The notes: a model not told the origin generated them from the letters alone. Counted from the first letter of the stretch, positions 35,953 to 45,423 are shown. The stretch is DNA of 64,000 nucleotides from Ignavibacteria bacterium (GCA_016873805.1 VGVZ01000001.1:1-64000); one strand, 5' to 3'. Translations and numbers: made by a program.

Positions 35953-38256
35953 TCAGAATTCAGCAGCTATACCAATGGAGGGGATAATCCCGATCGCCCC
36001 CATGTTTTCAGTCTGGCCCGTCTGTTCATTGTAGCGCGGAACGTCGACCGGTTTGCGGTTGTAGATGTTCGTCACGTCAAGATAGAATATCAGATTCCAG
36101 GTCTCGAACATCCACTTTCGCTCGACGCGAATATCGAGACTGTGGTTGGCAGGGATGCGCCGACTGTTGTATTGCGAGGCCACCTGAGTACCATCGGGAT
36201 TGTACGGAGTGTACGGCCGTCCGCTGGCAAGTCGGAACTTCCCGCTTAGTTCCCATTTCTTGTTGAGGATGTACCCGCCACCAACATTCACAATCCACCG
36301 TTGATCGAAACTCCCCGGGCGGAACACACCATCCAGTCCCTTGAATTCCGAGCGGCTGTAGCTCACGCTCACCAGACCGTAATGCGGAATCTCCGACGAT
36401 TTCTTCTGGAGAAACAGTTCGATCCCTTGTGATCTCCCTTCCCCCCTGCTCGCCAGCCGGTCCACGCCAAAAGAGGAAAACCCATCATCCGTCCCTCCGA
36501 ATCCCGCACCCGTATTCGCCATCACCAGGAACGGACGCGTCAGACTCGCCGGATAATCGAAGTAGTTTTTGTAGTATGCTTCAACGGTCAACTTGATATC
36601 GCTCCGCAAGAGATGATCGAAGCCGACGACGGTCTGATCGGCTCCGACGAACGAGAGAGACCTGTTTGATGGTTCGGATACGAGCCAGATGTATGAAGGT
36701 GATTGATAATACCGGCCGAGACTGAGATTGAAATTTGTTACTTCCGTGAGCGCATACGTCAACGCAAGTCGGGGGGAAAAGACTGTTTTGTCTTTGATCA
36801 TGTCAAAGTAGTCGATGCGACCCCCCCCGATCGTTTGCAGGTTCCCCCACCTCTGCGAAAGCTGGATGAACGCGCCGGCTTTCTGTGCAGTCGTTTCATA
36901 TGACGCGTCCACCGAGATGAGCTGACCATAGTTCGTCCAGAATGGCCGCAGGAACATGTCGCTGGAGAATTGGACAATTCGTCCTTGGACGCCGAACGAG
37001 AGCTCGGTATTTCGCGAAATCTGATAGAGCACATCGGCCTGGAGCGAAGACTCCCGTTCATAGGAATCGTTCGAAAATATCGGCAGTAGCAATGTGTCGC
37101 GCTGCTGCGTATCAAATTGGACGATCGTTTGTCCGAGTGTGACTGTCCAGAATCCTTGTCCGAAGAGGTGGAGCCAACGCACCCCTCCGAGGAACTGATC
37201 TTGCGAGCTCACCAGAATGCGGGAGTTGTCCAGACGCTTATCCGGCGTGTCGTTGAAGAGCTTGACGTTGTCGAGTGCGGCGATCGCGAGAACGGAAACC
37301 TCATCGTCGCGACCGATCTTGTAATTCGCCTTCGAGAGGAAATCCCAGTATTCAGGGACAAAGGCGAATCCAGCGGCGCGAAAGATAAAATCGAGATAGC
37401 TTCTGCGCGCCGAGAAAATGACGCTGCCGGTCTCGCCCATCGGACCTTCAGCGTTCAAACCGAATTGGGTCGCGGCAATCGTCCCTTTTCCCCTCCAGCG
37501 ATCCGAACGCCCGTCGCGAAGATCGATTGTCAACACTGAGGAAAGTTTGTCTCCATATCGTGCACCAAAGCCGCCGCTTGAGAAAGCGGTTTCGGTTACG
37601 AAGTCGAGATTGACAAAACTGAGCGGACCGCCACTAGCCCCCTGCGTTCCGAAATGGTTGATGTTGGAGATTTCGATTCCATCCACAACGGAAAGATTCT
37701 CCGAAGGGGCGCCTCCTCGGACGATCAAATCGTTGCGCCCTGCCTGTGCCTGTGCGACGCCGGGAAGGATCGAAACGGCCCGCACGACATCTTCGAATCC
37801 GCCCGGGAGTCTCCGGATCTCTTCGTACGATTGTGTCTGCAGACTCACCGGCCGGTCGGGCTGCTTCTGGAAATACTCCGCTGTGACCGTCACTTCATCC
37901 AACTCGACCGTCGCCTCAATGAGGGCGAAGATCACGACGACCGGCTTCGAGGGCATCACCGTGAGATCTGTTTTCACGATCGGTTTGTACCCCAGGACAG
38001 AGGCGCGGACGGCCTGGGGCCCAATCGGCACATTGGTAATCGTGAAATCGCCGTTGAGATCGGTCGCAGCGCCGATTGTCGTTCCAACCACAACGACATT
38101 GGCGGACGGAAGCGGTTCTCTGGTGGATGCATCAATGACACGGCCGGTGATTGCACCCGTCAGTCGGCTTCCTTCCTGGCTGAAAAGGTGGATGGAGAAG
38201 GATACAGACAGCAGGAGTATCAAGGCGAACGTGGAAAGTGACGTGTTCCTTATCAT
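35953..38256 (-). CDS. TonB-dependent outer-membrane receptor
   Basis: A 767-residue receptor. The ATG at 38256 opens a signal peptide (LSTFALILLLSVSFSIHLFS); the frame up to 38400 is not signal-like. Domains in order: CarboxypepD_reg-like (ITGRVIDASTREPLPSANVVV), plug (VSILPGVAQAQAGRNDLIV, RGGAPSENLSVVDGIEISN), and a long barrel ending in GIIPSIGIAAEF. No DUF4249 or SusD partner is adjacent, unlike the receptor at 21-23 kb. The cargo cannot be inferred. It is followed by convergent plus-strand small genes. Confidence 0.87.
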   Translation of the reverse strand: MIRNTSLSTFALILLLSVSFSIHLFSQEGSRLTGAITGRVIDASTREPLPSANVVVVGTTIGAATDLNGDFTITNVPIGPQAVRASVLGYKPIVKTDLTVMPSKPVVVIFALIEATVELDEVTVTAEYFQKQPDRPVSLQTQSYEEIRRLPGGFEDVVRAVSILPGVAQAQAGRNDLIVRGGAPSENLSVVDGIEISNINHFGTQGASGGPLSFVNLDFVTETAFSSGGFGARYGDKLSSVLTIDLRDGRSDRWRGKGTIAATQFGLNAEGPMGETGSVIFSARRSYLDFIFRAAGFAFVPEYWDFLSKANYKIGRDDEVSVLAIAALDNVKLFNDTPDKRLDNSRILVSSQDQFLGGVRWLHLFGQGFWTVTLGQTIVQFDTQQRDTLLLPIFSNDSYERESSLQADVLYQISRNTELSFGVQGRIVQFSSDMFLRPFWTNYGQLISVDASYETTAQKAGAFIQLSQRWGNLQTIGGGRIDYFDMIKDKTVFSPRLALTYALTEVTNFNLSLGRYYQSPSYIWLVSEPSNRSLSFVGADQTVVGFDHLLRSDIKLTVEAYYKNYFDYPASLTRPFLVMANTGAGFGGTDDGFSSFGVDRLASRGEGRSQGIELFLQKKSSEIPHYGLVSVSYSRSEFKGLDGVFRPGSFDQRWIVNVGGGYILNKKWELSGKFRLASGRPYTPYNPDGTQVASQYNSRRIPANHSLDIRVERKWMFETWNLIFYLDVTNIYNRKPVDVPRYNEQTGQTENMGAIGIIPSIGIAAEF

Positions 38257-38725
38257 GGTATTCAGCTTCCGAGTCAATTGGTGGGTCTTGTGTGCCTCAT
38301 GATAACAACACTTTGACACGGTTGATTCCAGCGGAGGGCCTATCACCCGGTTGTCCCATCTTTGAGAAGGTGCGGACACCTCGGTGTTCGAGTTGAACAC
38401 AATCTCCTGGGTACGAATATATCCAATCCGCGGTCATCCGCTTCTTCCCCCACTTTCCAACGGGGCATCCGCGGCCAATTCATCTGGGACGCACGCTAAT
38501 GGTCCATCGCCCTAACCCTTCGTCCGCAGGACCCCGTTGGGGGAAGGATGCTACGCGGAAACCGGGGGAGCCTTCCGAAAGCCACCCTCCTCGTCGCGAG
38601 CCGATCACCCCCACATTTCATTCTTGAGAAGGACGGGACACTTCGGTTTTCCAAAAAAAAGGGGACTGTCCCCTTTGTCATTCTGGTGGGACAGCCCCTC
38701 GTTTCCCCATACACTCATCATTGTT
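38257..38725. other. Intergenic stretch with an intrinsic terminator
   Basis: Upstream region of the TonB receptor and downstream region of the aminopeptidase. It holds the terminator at 38653-38676. No gene is supported; the frames here are low-complexity or antisense. Confidence 0.55.
38653..38676 (-). terminator. Rho-independent terminator of the aminopeptidase unit
   Basis: On the minus strand an 8-bp stem (AAAGGGGA / TCCCCTTT, loop CAG) is followed by further Ts (eight in a row in total). This is a classical intrinsic terminator about 50 bp after the aminopeptidase stop. Confidence 0.75.
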
Positions 38726-39688
38726 TCACACCAACAATTTCCCCTCCTGCATGATCATCTCGTCATCAAACCACACCGTCGGTTTGTGAACGAGTCCATC
38801 GATGTGACTCTGCACGTTCACTTTTCCCCCCATCGTCACGTTGTCGCCGAATGCGATGTGAATCGTCCCGAGTACTTTCTCATCCTCCAAAATGATACCG
38901 GTGATTTTGGCCCTGTCGTTTGTCCCGATACCGAATTCGGCCACGTTCCTCGATTCGCGTCCGTGAATATCCAGCAGCTCGATCAGCTTCTTCGCTTCCG
39001 CTCCCCCGGCGATCTCTTCGGCGTAACCATCCTTCACCACAATCCGAATCGGTTCTTCAACCATCCCGATTCCCGACATCGATCCATCCACTACTACGAC
39101 TCCCTGGGATTCTCCCTCCAGCGGAGCGAGAAATGCTTCTCCGGTCGGGAGGTTTCCACCCTTCCCTTTTTCCCGGAACAGACCGTGACTCGGAATCGTT
39201 TTTCGGCCTTTCACCGGCATCGTGATATCGGTCCCGGATGGTGCCTTCACTCGAATGACTGAGGTTCTGTCCATCATCTCGGTGAGCTTGTTCGTGAGCT
39301 CAGCAATCTTGAAATAGTCGGCGTTCATACACCGAACCATCATGTCTTCGGTAACGCCGGGAAGCGTCGCAATACGGACCCCTTTTGCCTGAGCCGATCG
39401 TTTCGCGTTGGTATGCGTCATGGATTTGCTCGTCGGGATCAAGACAAGGTCCATCGTCTGCATCATCTCTGCAATTTCGGGAGGCGGCTCCTCACCATGC
39501 GTGCGTCGAGGTGTGATCTCGACGAGAAACACGGGATTGCCGAAATCCTTAGTCACCTCGAACATCGCCTGTCCGATCAATCGGCACGGGGCATCGGTGA
39601 TCACGGCCACCTTCTCGTGAGGTTGAAGACCCATGCAGTCGCGTAGCGCAATCTGTGCCGCGGAATAGAGCTCTTTGGATATCGTCAT
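38726..39688 (-). CDS. M29-like aminopeptidase (leucyl aminopeptidase family)
   Basis: A 320-residue cytoplasmic enzyme resembling the short, M29-type metallo-aminopeptidases. It has the N-terminal ALRDCMGLQPHEKVAVITD block and a C-terminal metal-site-like region (NVAEFGIGTND, GTIHIAFGDN, VQSHIDGLVHKPTVWFDD), where Glu, His and Asp residues could bind the two metals. It removes N-terminal residues from peptides. It lies downstream of the MFS/47-residue pair and near PepD, consistent with peptide degradation after uptake. Confidence 0.82.
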   Translation of the reverse strand: MTISKELYSAAQIALRDCMGLQPHEKVAVITDAPCRLIGQAMFEVTKDFGNPVFLVEITPRRTHGEEPPPEIAEMMQTMDLVLIPTSKSMTHTNAKRSAQAKGVRIATLPGVTEDMMVRCMNADYFKIAELTNKLTEMMDRTSVIRVKAPSGTDITMPVKGRKTIPSHGLFREKGKGGNLPTGEAFLAPLEGESQGVVVVDGSMSGIGMVEEPIRIVVKDGYAEEIAGGAEAKKLIELLDIHGRESRNVAEFGIGTNDRAKITGIILEDEKVLGTIHIAFGDNVTMGGKVNVQSHIDGLVHKPTVWFDDEMIMQEGKLLV

Positions 39689-39731
39689 TGTCGTTGCCTC
39701 CGATATTCTCTGTCATGAAAACAACGTACTG

Positions 39732-39875
39732 CTACGAGAACCAATAGTAGTCCACCACTCGAGCCAAGACATAGAGCAATCCGAGTCCGAGAAGACTCAG
39801 GAGAGCGAGCGTGAGTCGACTCTTCGGCTTTTCATCATCAGGGAGATGATCGTGCTTGAGCTCCTCAGACATCAT
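39732..39875 (-). CDS. 47-residue single-pass membrane protein coupled to the MFS transporter
   Basis: The ATG at 39875 overlaps the MFS stop (ATGA at 39872-39875). The N-terminal half is charged (EELKHDHLPDDEKPKSR), and the second half is one membrane helix (LTLALLSLLGLGLLYVLARVV) ending in DYYWFS. No family is recognised. The strict coupling suggests an accessory subunit or stabiliser of the transporter, but nothing in the sequence proves it. The second ATG codon (39872) is an alternative start. Confidence 0.7.
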   Translation of the reverse strand: MMSEELKHDHLPDDEKPKSRLTLALLSLLGLGLLYVLARVVDYYWFS

Positions 39876-41221
39876 CCGCTCGATGTTGTTGTGATGGTTT
39901 CGAGTCCGTGACTGGTTGGACCTCGCTCGGTGCGCCACAGGAGAAATGAGAACAGGAGTCCCAACGAGGCGAGGCCCGTGAATATCCACATGCCAGCCGC
40001 GTAGCCATCGGGATTTGCAGGCCCGGCGTCGAACGCGTCGTTCGTCACACCGATCAGCCACGGAATCGCCGCCATGCCCACCTGCTGGCAGAGCGTCATC
40101 AGTGAATACGCAGAACCAAGCCGATTTTCCTCCACAATGTACGCTACCGAGGGCCACATGATCGCAGGGATAAGTGAGAATGCGATCCCGAGCGTCAGCA
40201 TGACGGCGAGCAACGTGAGAGGAACGGCCGCTTCACCGAAAAACGGGAGCGACAGCGCAACGGGTGCCCCCGGCGGAAGATATGTTGCCATCAGGAAGAG
40301 TGGAAGCAAGAGGATCGACCCGAACATCATAAACAATGATCGCTTCCCGATCCGGTCAACCATATATCCGAACAGCGGCGTTGCGATCATGGCGGCGAAC
40401 GGCAAGAAACTGTTCAGGAGTCCGCCAACTTCCCTCGATGTGCCGTGCGCTTCGATGAAGTACTTGATGGCAAACGCGCGGAACGGAAACACGGTTGAAT
40501 AGAAAACGACACACAATGCGACAACGTACCAATATGACTTGCTGAATCGGTAGAGGTTTTTCAGATCGAGCTTTTCCGTCTCACTCTCTCTGCCAAGAGA
40601 ATATCTCTTCTCAGCCCGTTGTTCGAGAACCCAATACAACATGCCTCCAGCAACGCAGGTACCGGCAATCGCCGTCGCCAGCCACAGCGGATCCTGCCAG
40701 TTCGTGTAGAACGAGCGCGCCCAGGCCGGTGACCAATCGGCAGAAACCGAGCCGAGCCGCGCGATCATCAGGTTGATGCCGAATGCGAAGCTCAGCTCTT
40801 TTCCCTTGAACCATTTTGCGAGAGCCGTCGTGACGGCCACGATCAGCGGTTCCGCCCCTAATCCGAGGATGAAACGTCCGATCAACATGATCGTCAGCTC
40901 GGGGGAGAGAGCCGTCACAAATGCCGCTACGAGGCAGATCGCTCCGAACGCCAGAATCGAGATCTTCGTGCCGAATCGGTCAATAATGTATCCGCCAAAC
41001 AAGAGGACGAGAATCGCAGCGACACTATAGACCGAGTAGAGCAATCCAAGATCCTGATCGGAAAACGAAAGCTGATCCTTCAGCAAATCGAATATTGGGG
41101 CCGCGGAATCGTACACATAGTAGTTCCCGAACATCGTGAGACTGATGAAGACCAGCACCATCCATCGATACAGTGGTGTTGGCTGGGATGGAGCGGTTGT
41201 GTTGTTGTCCTGCACGTTCAT
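39872..41221 (-). CDS. Major facilitator superfamily transporter (MFSD1-like, possible peptide transporter)
   Basis: A 449-residue, 12-helix MFS protein. The N-terminus (TMFGNYYVYDSAAPIFDLLK) and the motif-A-like loop GGYIIDRFGTKIS are clear. A second D-R-x-G loop (GYMVDRIGKRS) marks the second half. The overall look recalls the MFSD1 group, which includes a dipeptide transporter in animals, but this assignment is by eye. Its context supports peptide transport: PepD dipeptidase upstream, a 47-residue coupled membrane protein and an aminopeptidase downstream. Charged and aromatic residues in the first helix may handle substrate or protons. Confidence 0.8.
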   Translation of the reverse strand: MNVQDNNTTAPSQPTPLYRWMVLVFISLTMFGNYYVYDSAAPIFDLLKDQLSFSDQDLGLLYSVYSVAAILVLLFGGYIIDRFGTKISILAFGAICLVAAFVTALSPELTIMLIGRFILGLGAEPLIVAVTTALAKWFKGKELSFAFGINLMIARLGSVSADWSPAWARSFYTNWQDPLWLATAIAGTCVAGGMLYWVLEQRAEKRYSLGRESETEKLDLKNLYRFSKSYWYVVALCVVFYSTVFPFRAFAIKYFIEAHGTSREVGGLLNSFLPFAAMIATPLFGYMVDRIGKRSLFMMFGSILLLPLFLMATYLPPGAPVALSLPFFGEAAVPLTLLAVMLTLGIAFSLIPAIMWPSVAYIVEENRLGSAYSLMTLCQQVGMAAIPWLIGVTNDAFDAGPANPDGYAAGMWIFTGLASLGLLFSFLLWRTERGPTSHGLETITTTSSG

Positions 41222-41267
41222 CTCGATGTTGTGGGTTGGCCTCTCGGTCGAGTGATCAATGACGACA

Positions 41268-42725
41268 CTATCGAACAGATTTCAGAATTCCGAGGAGGAA
41301 CTTCCAGAATTTGCCGACTGTGTCGAAGTAGAGTTTTTCGTCGGGTGAATGAACATCTGCGAGCGTTGGGCCAAAGGAGACCATATCCATGCCGGGATAC
41401 TTTTCGCCGATGATCCCGCATTCCAGTCCCGCATGAATTGCCTTGATCGCCGGCTCTTTGCCGAACATCGATTGATAGGTGGACTTCGCAGACTTCAGGA
41501 TTGTCGAGTTGAGGTTGGGCTTCCACCCGGGGTACCCGGCCGAGTACTTCACCTTGGCACCGCCGAGTTCCATGATCGCACCAACCGTGTATTTCATCTC
41601 TTCAATTTCTGAATTCACCGAGCTCCGCTGGGTGGTAATAACCTCGATCTTGGTCGCCGACGTGGTGATAATCGCGAGGTTCGTCGAGGTCTCCACCAGT
41701 CCCGGGATATCGGCACTCATCTTCATTACGCCGTGCGGAAGCCCGGCGAGGGTGCGGAGAAGCTGAGCCTGGAGATTTTTCTTCAAGACTTTCACCTTCT
41801 TCTTCGGCTTCATTTCTTCCGCGCTGACACGCAGCTCAGGATCGACGGTGGAAATTTCCGCCCGGAGAACGTCGTTCAGTTCCGCAACGGTCGAAAGAGC
41901 TTTCGACACTTTGCTGGTAGGAACATAGACCACTGATTCGCATTCACGTGGAATAGCGTTCCGCTTGTTCCCTCCCTCGATGCTCGCGATGCGTCCTCCC
42001 AGACCATCGAGGGCCATGAGAACACGGTTGATGATTTTGATCGAGTTGCCGCGTCCCTTGTCGATCTCCAATCCGGAGTGTCCCCCCTTCAATCCGCGCA
42101 CGGCGATGAGGAGCGGCGCGTGCTTCGCCGGCGCGTTGTCGAACGCGACCTTCCATCTCCCGACCGTATCGCGTCCTCCCGAACACCCGACATACAGCGA
42201 TCCCTCTTCCTCTGAATCGAGGTTCAGGAGGGTTTTGCTCTTGACGAAACCCGGTTCGAGATTCTTGGCCCCGGTGAGCCCGGTTTCTTCATCGACTGTA
42301 AAAAGAAATTCCAGTGGTCCGTGCTCCAGAGACTTGTCGGCCATGATCGCCAGACCGGCCGCAACAGCGATGCCGTTGTCGGCTCCCAGGGTTGTCCCGT
42401 TCGCCATCAGGACATTTCCCTTTCGGACGATCTCGATCGGGTCTTTCAGGAAGTCGTGCACCTTGTCCTTGTTCTTCTCATTGACCATGTCGAGATGTCC
42501 CTGCAGGCACACCATTGGACTTCTTTCTCGGCCGGCACTTGCCGGTTTTTGGATCACGACGTTTCCGAACGTATCCTGCTTCGCTTCGAGTCCCAGACCT
42601 TTCGCCACACCGATGACATAAGCGGCAATTTGTTTTTCATTCCCCGACCCGCGGGGGATCTTGCTGATCTCGCCGAAGTACTTCCAGACGAGCTGTGGTT
42701 CCAATCCTTTAAGTGCCTCTGACAT
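41268..42725 (-). CDS. pepD: Aminoacyl-histidine dipeptidase (PepD, M20C)
   Basis: A 485-residue metallopeptidase that hydrolyses dipeptides, including Xaa-His. Metal-binding residues visible: His77 and Asp79 in LQGHLDMV, Asp116 in LGADNGIA, and Glu146-Glu147 in TVDEETGL; LNLDSEEEG follows. The M20 dimerisation insert is present, and the C-terminal HAGLECGIIGEKYPGMDMVSFGP completes the active site. A GAGAGGTG site precedes the ATG. Together with the MFS transporter 46 bp downstream it suggests import and cleavage of dipeptides. Confidence 0.92.
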   Translation of the reverse strand: MSEALKGLEPQLVWKYFGEISKIPRGSGNEKQIAAYVIGVAKGLGLEAKQDTFGNVVIQKPASAGRERSPMVCLQGHLDMVNEKNKDKVHDFLKDPIEIVRKGNVLMANGTTLGADNGIAVAAGLAIMADKSLEHGPLEFLFTVDEETGLTGAKNLEPGFVKSKTLLNLDSEEEGSLYVGCSGGRDTVGRWKVAFDNAPAKHAPLLIAVRGLKGGHSGLEIDKGRGNSIKIINRVLMALDGLGGRIASIEGGNKRNAIPRECESVVYVPTSKVSKALSTVAELNDVLRAEISTVDPELRVSAEEMKPKKKVKVLKKNLQAQLLRTLAGLPHGVMKMSADIPGLVETSTNLAIITTSATKIEVITTQRSSVNSEIEEMKYTVGAIMELGGAKVKYSAGYPGWKPNLNSTILKSAKSTYQSMFGKEPAIKAIHAGLECGIIGEKYPGMDMVSFGPTLADVHSPDEKLYFDTVGKFWKFLLGILKSVR

Positions 42726-42739
42726 TGTACACCTCTCAG

Positions 42740-43126
42740 CTAGTTTTCGTTGGTCGATTGAGTTGGAAAGGGTTGTTCAAACGTGATCAGTTCGCCTCTC
42801 ACGAGTCGATTCATGAACATCGAAAGGCGGTCTTGAACTGGTTCGACACGTTCACCGAACTGTTGTCTCATCTTCCCGGCAATAGACTCGATGCTCGTCG
42901 AACCATCACAGCAATTCCAGATGAAACTGCCGAACTCGTCGAGGCTGACGCGAATGTGCTTGCGGCGAATCCATGGTTGAAGCCACCGGGCACCGAGTCC
43001 CCGACGAAACTTCGGAACAAGCAGGACGATTTTGTTGTCGTTGCGCACCTCCCATTCGACAGTCCGATGGGGAATGAGGGTGAAGAATTCTGCTCGATCG
43101 AGAGTCTTCTCTTTTCGTCTGAACAT
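42740..43126 (-). CDS. PqqD-like peptide-modification chaperone
   Basis: A 128-residue protein with a PqqD/RRE fold: SLDEFGSFIWNCCDGSTSIESI, then a helix and FMNRLVRGELITF. Such domains bind precursor peptides for radical-SAM or other maturases. Here the N-terminal ~60 residues (FFTLIPHRTVEWEV) are an extra extension. There is no radical-SAM enzyme or precursor peptide in the window, so this is an orphan copy and may act elsewhere. Stop and PepD start are 14 bp apart. AGGA precedes the ATG. Confidence 0.78.
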   Translation of the reverse strand: MFRRKEKTLDRAEFFTLIPHRTVEWEVRNDNKIVLLVPKFRRGLGARWLQPWIRRKHIRVSLDEFGSFIWNCCDGSTSIESIAGKMRQQFGERVEPVQDRLSMFMNRLVRGELITFEQPFPTQSTNEN

Positions 43127-43136
43127 AGAATCCTAT

Positions 43137-43231
43137 CAGGCTGTTGAAAAAGTATTTTTCTGTCATTCTTCATCCCGCTAATAAACAGCGGGATTCAGAA
43201 TGACATTGGATCTTGTTTTTCAACACCCTGC
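43137..43231. repeat. Nested inverted repeat (MITE-like element)
   Basis: Outer arms CAGGCTGTTGAAAAA / TTTTTCAACACCCTG and inner arms TGTCATTCTTCATCCCGCT / AGCGGGATTCAGAATGACA fold into one long hairpin with a few mismatches. It carries no gene. The size and nested arms suggest a miniature inverted-repeat element or a repeat of the same kind elsewhere in the genome. Confidence 0.65.
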
Positions 43232-43380
43232 TATGTGGGCGAAGCCGATTTCTTGTTCCGGAGGGAACCAGCCATTCATAAAACCGGAGTGGAGCAATCA
43301 CCTCACCGGGACTGCTCCACTCGAAGGGACGATCAGGCACCTGGAACTTCGACGCCTGATCAAGTTCAAGGATCTTCTCG

Positions 43381-45423
43381 CTAGAACACACCGCTCGGCG
43401 GCGCAGGTTCATCCGGTCTACCCGCGTTCCTCAGAGGATATCGGATAAGAATCCAGCCGATCACGACAAGGATTGCCAGACTCAAATAGAATGGGAGCGG
43501 GAAGAAATTCAACAGGCCCGGAATGAAATCGGCGTACTTCACATCGAGCACGGCCAGCCCGGCGAACAGCAGTCCGATGAGCGCTTCGCCCGCGATGAGA
43601 CCCGCCGCGAGCAATACACCGGTATTTTCGACACGCGCCTTCTGTGCATCATTGTGCTTGCGGCGCGCATTGAACTTGTCAACGATTCCCTTGAACAGTC
43701 CACCGATGAAGATCGCCGAGGTGGTCTCAAGCGGCAGATACATGCCGACGCTGACGATCATCGGGCTCTTTACCTGCATGAGGATCATGCCGAAGCCCAT
43801 CACCATACCGACAATGATCAACGGCCACGCCATCTCACCACCGACGATGCCTTGCGAGAGAAGCGCCATGAGACTCGCCTGAGGCGCGGGGTACTGTTTG
43901 CCTCCGAGCCCCGTCCCTCCCATGTTGATATCACCTTGATGGAGAATCAGGATCGGGAAGAACATGACGACCGCCGCCAATCCGACGCCAAACAGATCAC
44001 CCACCTGCATCTTCCACGGCGTTCCGCCAAGGATATGACCGACTTTCAGATCCTGTAGCATTTCACCGGCTACTGCGGCTGCCACACAGACGACGGCCGC
44101 GACGCCGAGGACGGCGGCGACTCCCGTGTTGCCGGTCATTCCCAGGGCGACCATAAGGAGCGCGGCGATAAGCAACGTCGAGAGCGTTAGCCCGCTGATC
44201 GGATTGTTGCTCGAGCCGATAATCCCCACAAGATATCCCGAGACCGCGGCAAAGAAGAAGCCGGCAATAATCATGACAAGTGTTGCCACAACAGCCGCAA
44301 CGACATCCTGCGCGAAGTAGTCATAGATGAAGAACGTAGCCATGGAGGCCGCAAGAATTCCGATCATGACCCACTTGAAGCTCAGATCCTGCTCTGTGCG
44401 TACTGTGGTGTGCTCACCCGTTGCCGCGCGTTTTACGTCACCCACCGACCGTTTCAGTCCGGTGAAGAGACTTGCTCGCATGCGATAGAGCGTGTAGCCT
44501 GCGCTCATCAGCATTCCCCCGATCGCGATCGGACGAACGATGAAGCGCCAAACGTTGTTCGCCATGCCGATCCACGTTTCATCGGTCGGTGTGACGTCGG
44601 CAGGAATGAGTGTCGGTCCGATGAAGTACGTCAGGATTGGAACGAAGAGTCCCCACGCGAGCAATCCGCCGCTGAAGTTGAGCGACGCAAGCCGCGGTCC
44701 AATGATATATCCGACACCGATATACGCGGGGCTAATGCCCGGCGAGCTGATCAACATGCCGCTCTGTCCGACGGCTTCACCGCTTGAACGCAGACCGATG
44801 GTGGATTTCGTGAACGCCACAAATTTTTCCCACGAGGCCGCGAAGAACCGAAACTGCACGAGTGCCTGAATTGTTGCACCCACCCCCATCGCGCTGAAGA
44901 GGAACTTCGCGCCCGTGCCGCCGGCACGCCCTGCTTTGTGAATCTCTCCGGCCGCGACAGACTCGGGAAACGGGAGTTCGACATCCTCAACCATCACACG
45001 TCGCAACAGGGCGACAAACATGATACCCAGCACGCCGCCGGCAAACATGATTGCCGTTGATTCGAGATAGTGACCGGTCGTGCCGAATTCCGGCCAGATG
45101 CCGGCGATGTAGAACGCCGGAAGGGTAAATATTGCACCGGCCGCAACCGATTCACCGATCGATCCGACCGTTCGGGCAAAATTTTCCTCCAGGATCGTTC
45201 CCTTCATGATGCGAAGCAACGCCATGCCGATCACGGCCGCGGGATACGTTGCGGCGATGGTCATCCCCGCCTTCAGACCGAGATAGGCGTTCGCCGCACC
45301 GAGCACCACGCACATGATCAGACCGATGATCAACGCCCGGAGCGTAAACTCCTTCATGGACGTTTCAGACGGAACATACGGGACGTACTTCAGACCTGTC
45401 CCCGCGCTAGTCACTTCCGCCAT
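43381..45423 (-). CDS. OPT family oligopeptide transporter
   Basis: A 680-residue integral membrane protein with about 15 helices, belonging to the oligopeptide transporter superfamily. It carries ALIIGLIMCVVLGAANAYLG and GLKAGMTIAATYPAAVIGMA at the N-terminus, and the conserved SPAYIGVGYIIGP and NPISGLTLSTLLI segments. These carriers use protons to import oligopeptides or metal-chelate peptides. An AAGGAG site precedes the ATG. It fits with the MFS, PepD, aminopeptidase and S9 peptidase genes nearby, though each has its own spacing and the group is not one operon. Confidence 0.9.
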   Translation of the reverse strand: MAEVTSAGTGLKYVPYVPSETSMKEFTLRALIIGLIMCVVLGAANAYLGLKAGMTIAATYPAAVIGMALLRIMKGTILEENFARTVGSIGESVAAGAIFTLPAFYIAGIWPEFGTTGHYLESTAIMFAGGVLGIMFVALLRRVMVEDVELPFPESVAAGEIHKAGRAGGTGAKFLFSAMGVGATIQALVQFRFFAASWEKFVAFTKSTIGLRSSGEAVGQSGMLISSPGISPAYIGVGYIIGPRLASLNFSGGLLAWGLFVPILTYFIGPTLIPADVTPTDETWIGMANNVWRFIVRPIAIGGMLMSAGYTLYRMRASLFTGLKRSVGDVKRAATGEHTTVRTEQDLSFKWVMIGILAASMATFFIYDYFAQDVVAAVVATLVMIIAGFFFAAVSGYLVGIIGSSNNPISGLTLSTLLIAALLMVALGMTGNTGVAAVLGVAAVVCVAAAVAGEMLQDLKVGHILGGTPWKMQVGDLFGVGLAAVVMFFPILILHQGDINMGGTGLGGKQYPAPQASLMALLSQGIVGGEMAWPLIIVGMVMGFGMILMQVKSPMIVSVGMYLPLETTSAIFIGGLFKGIVDKFNARRKHNDAQKARVENTGVLLAAGLIAGEALIGLLFAGLAVLDVKYADFIPGLLNFFPLPFYLSLAILVVIGWILIRYPLRNAGRPDEPAPPSGVF

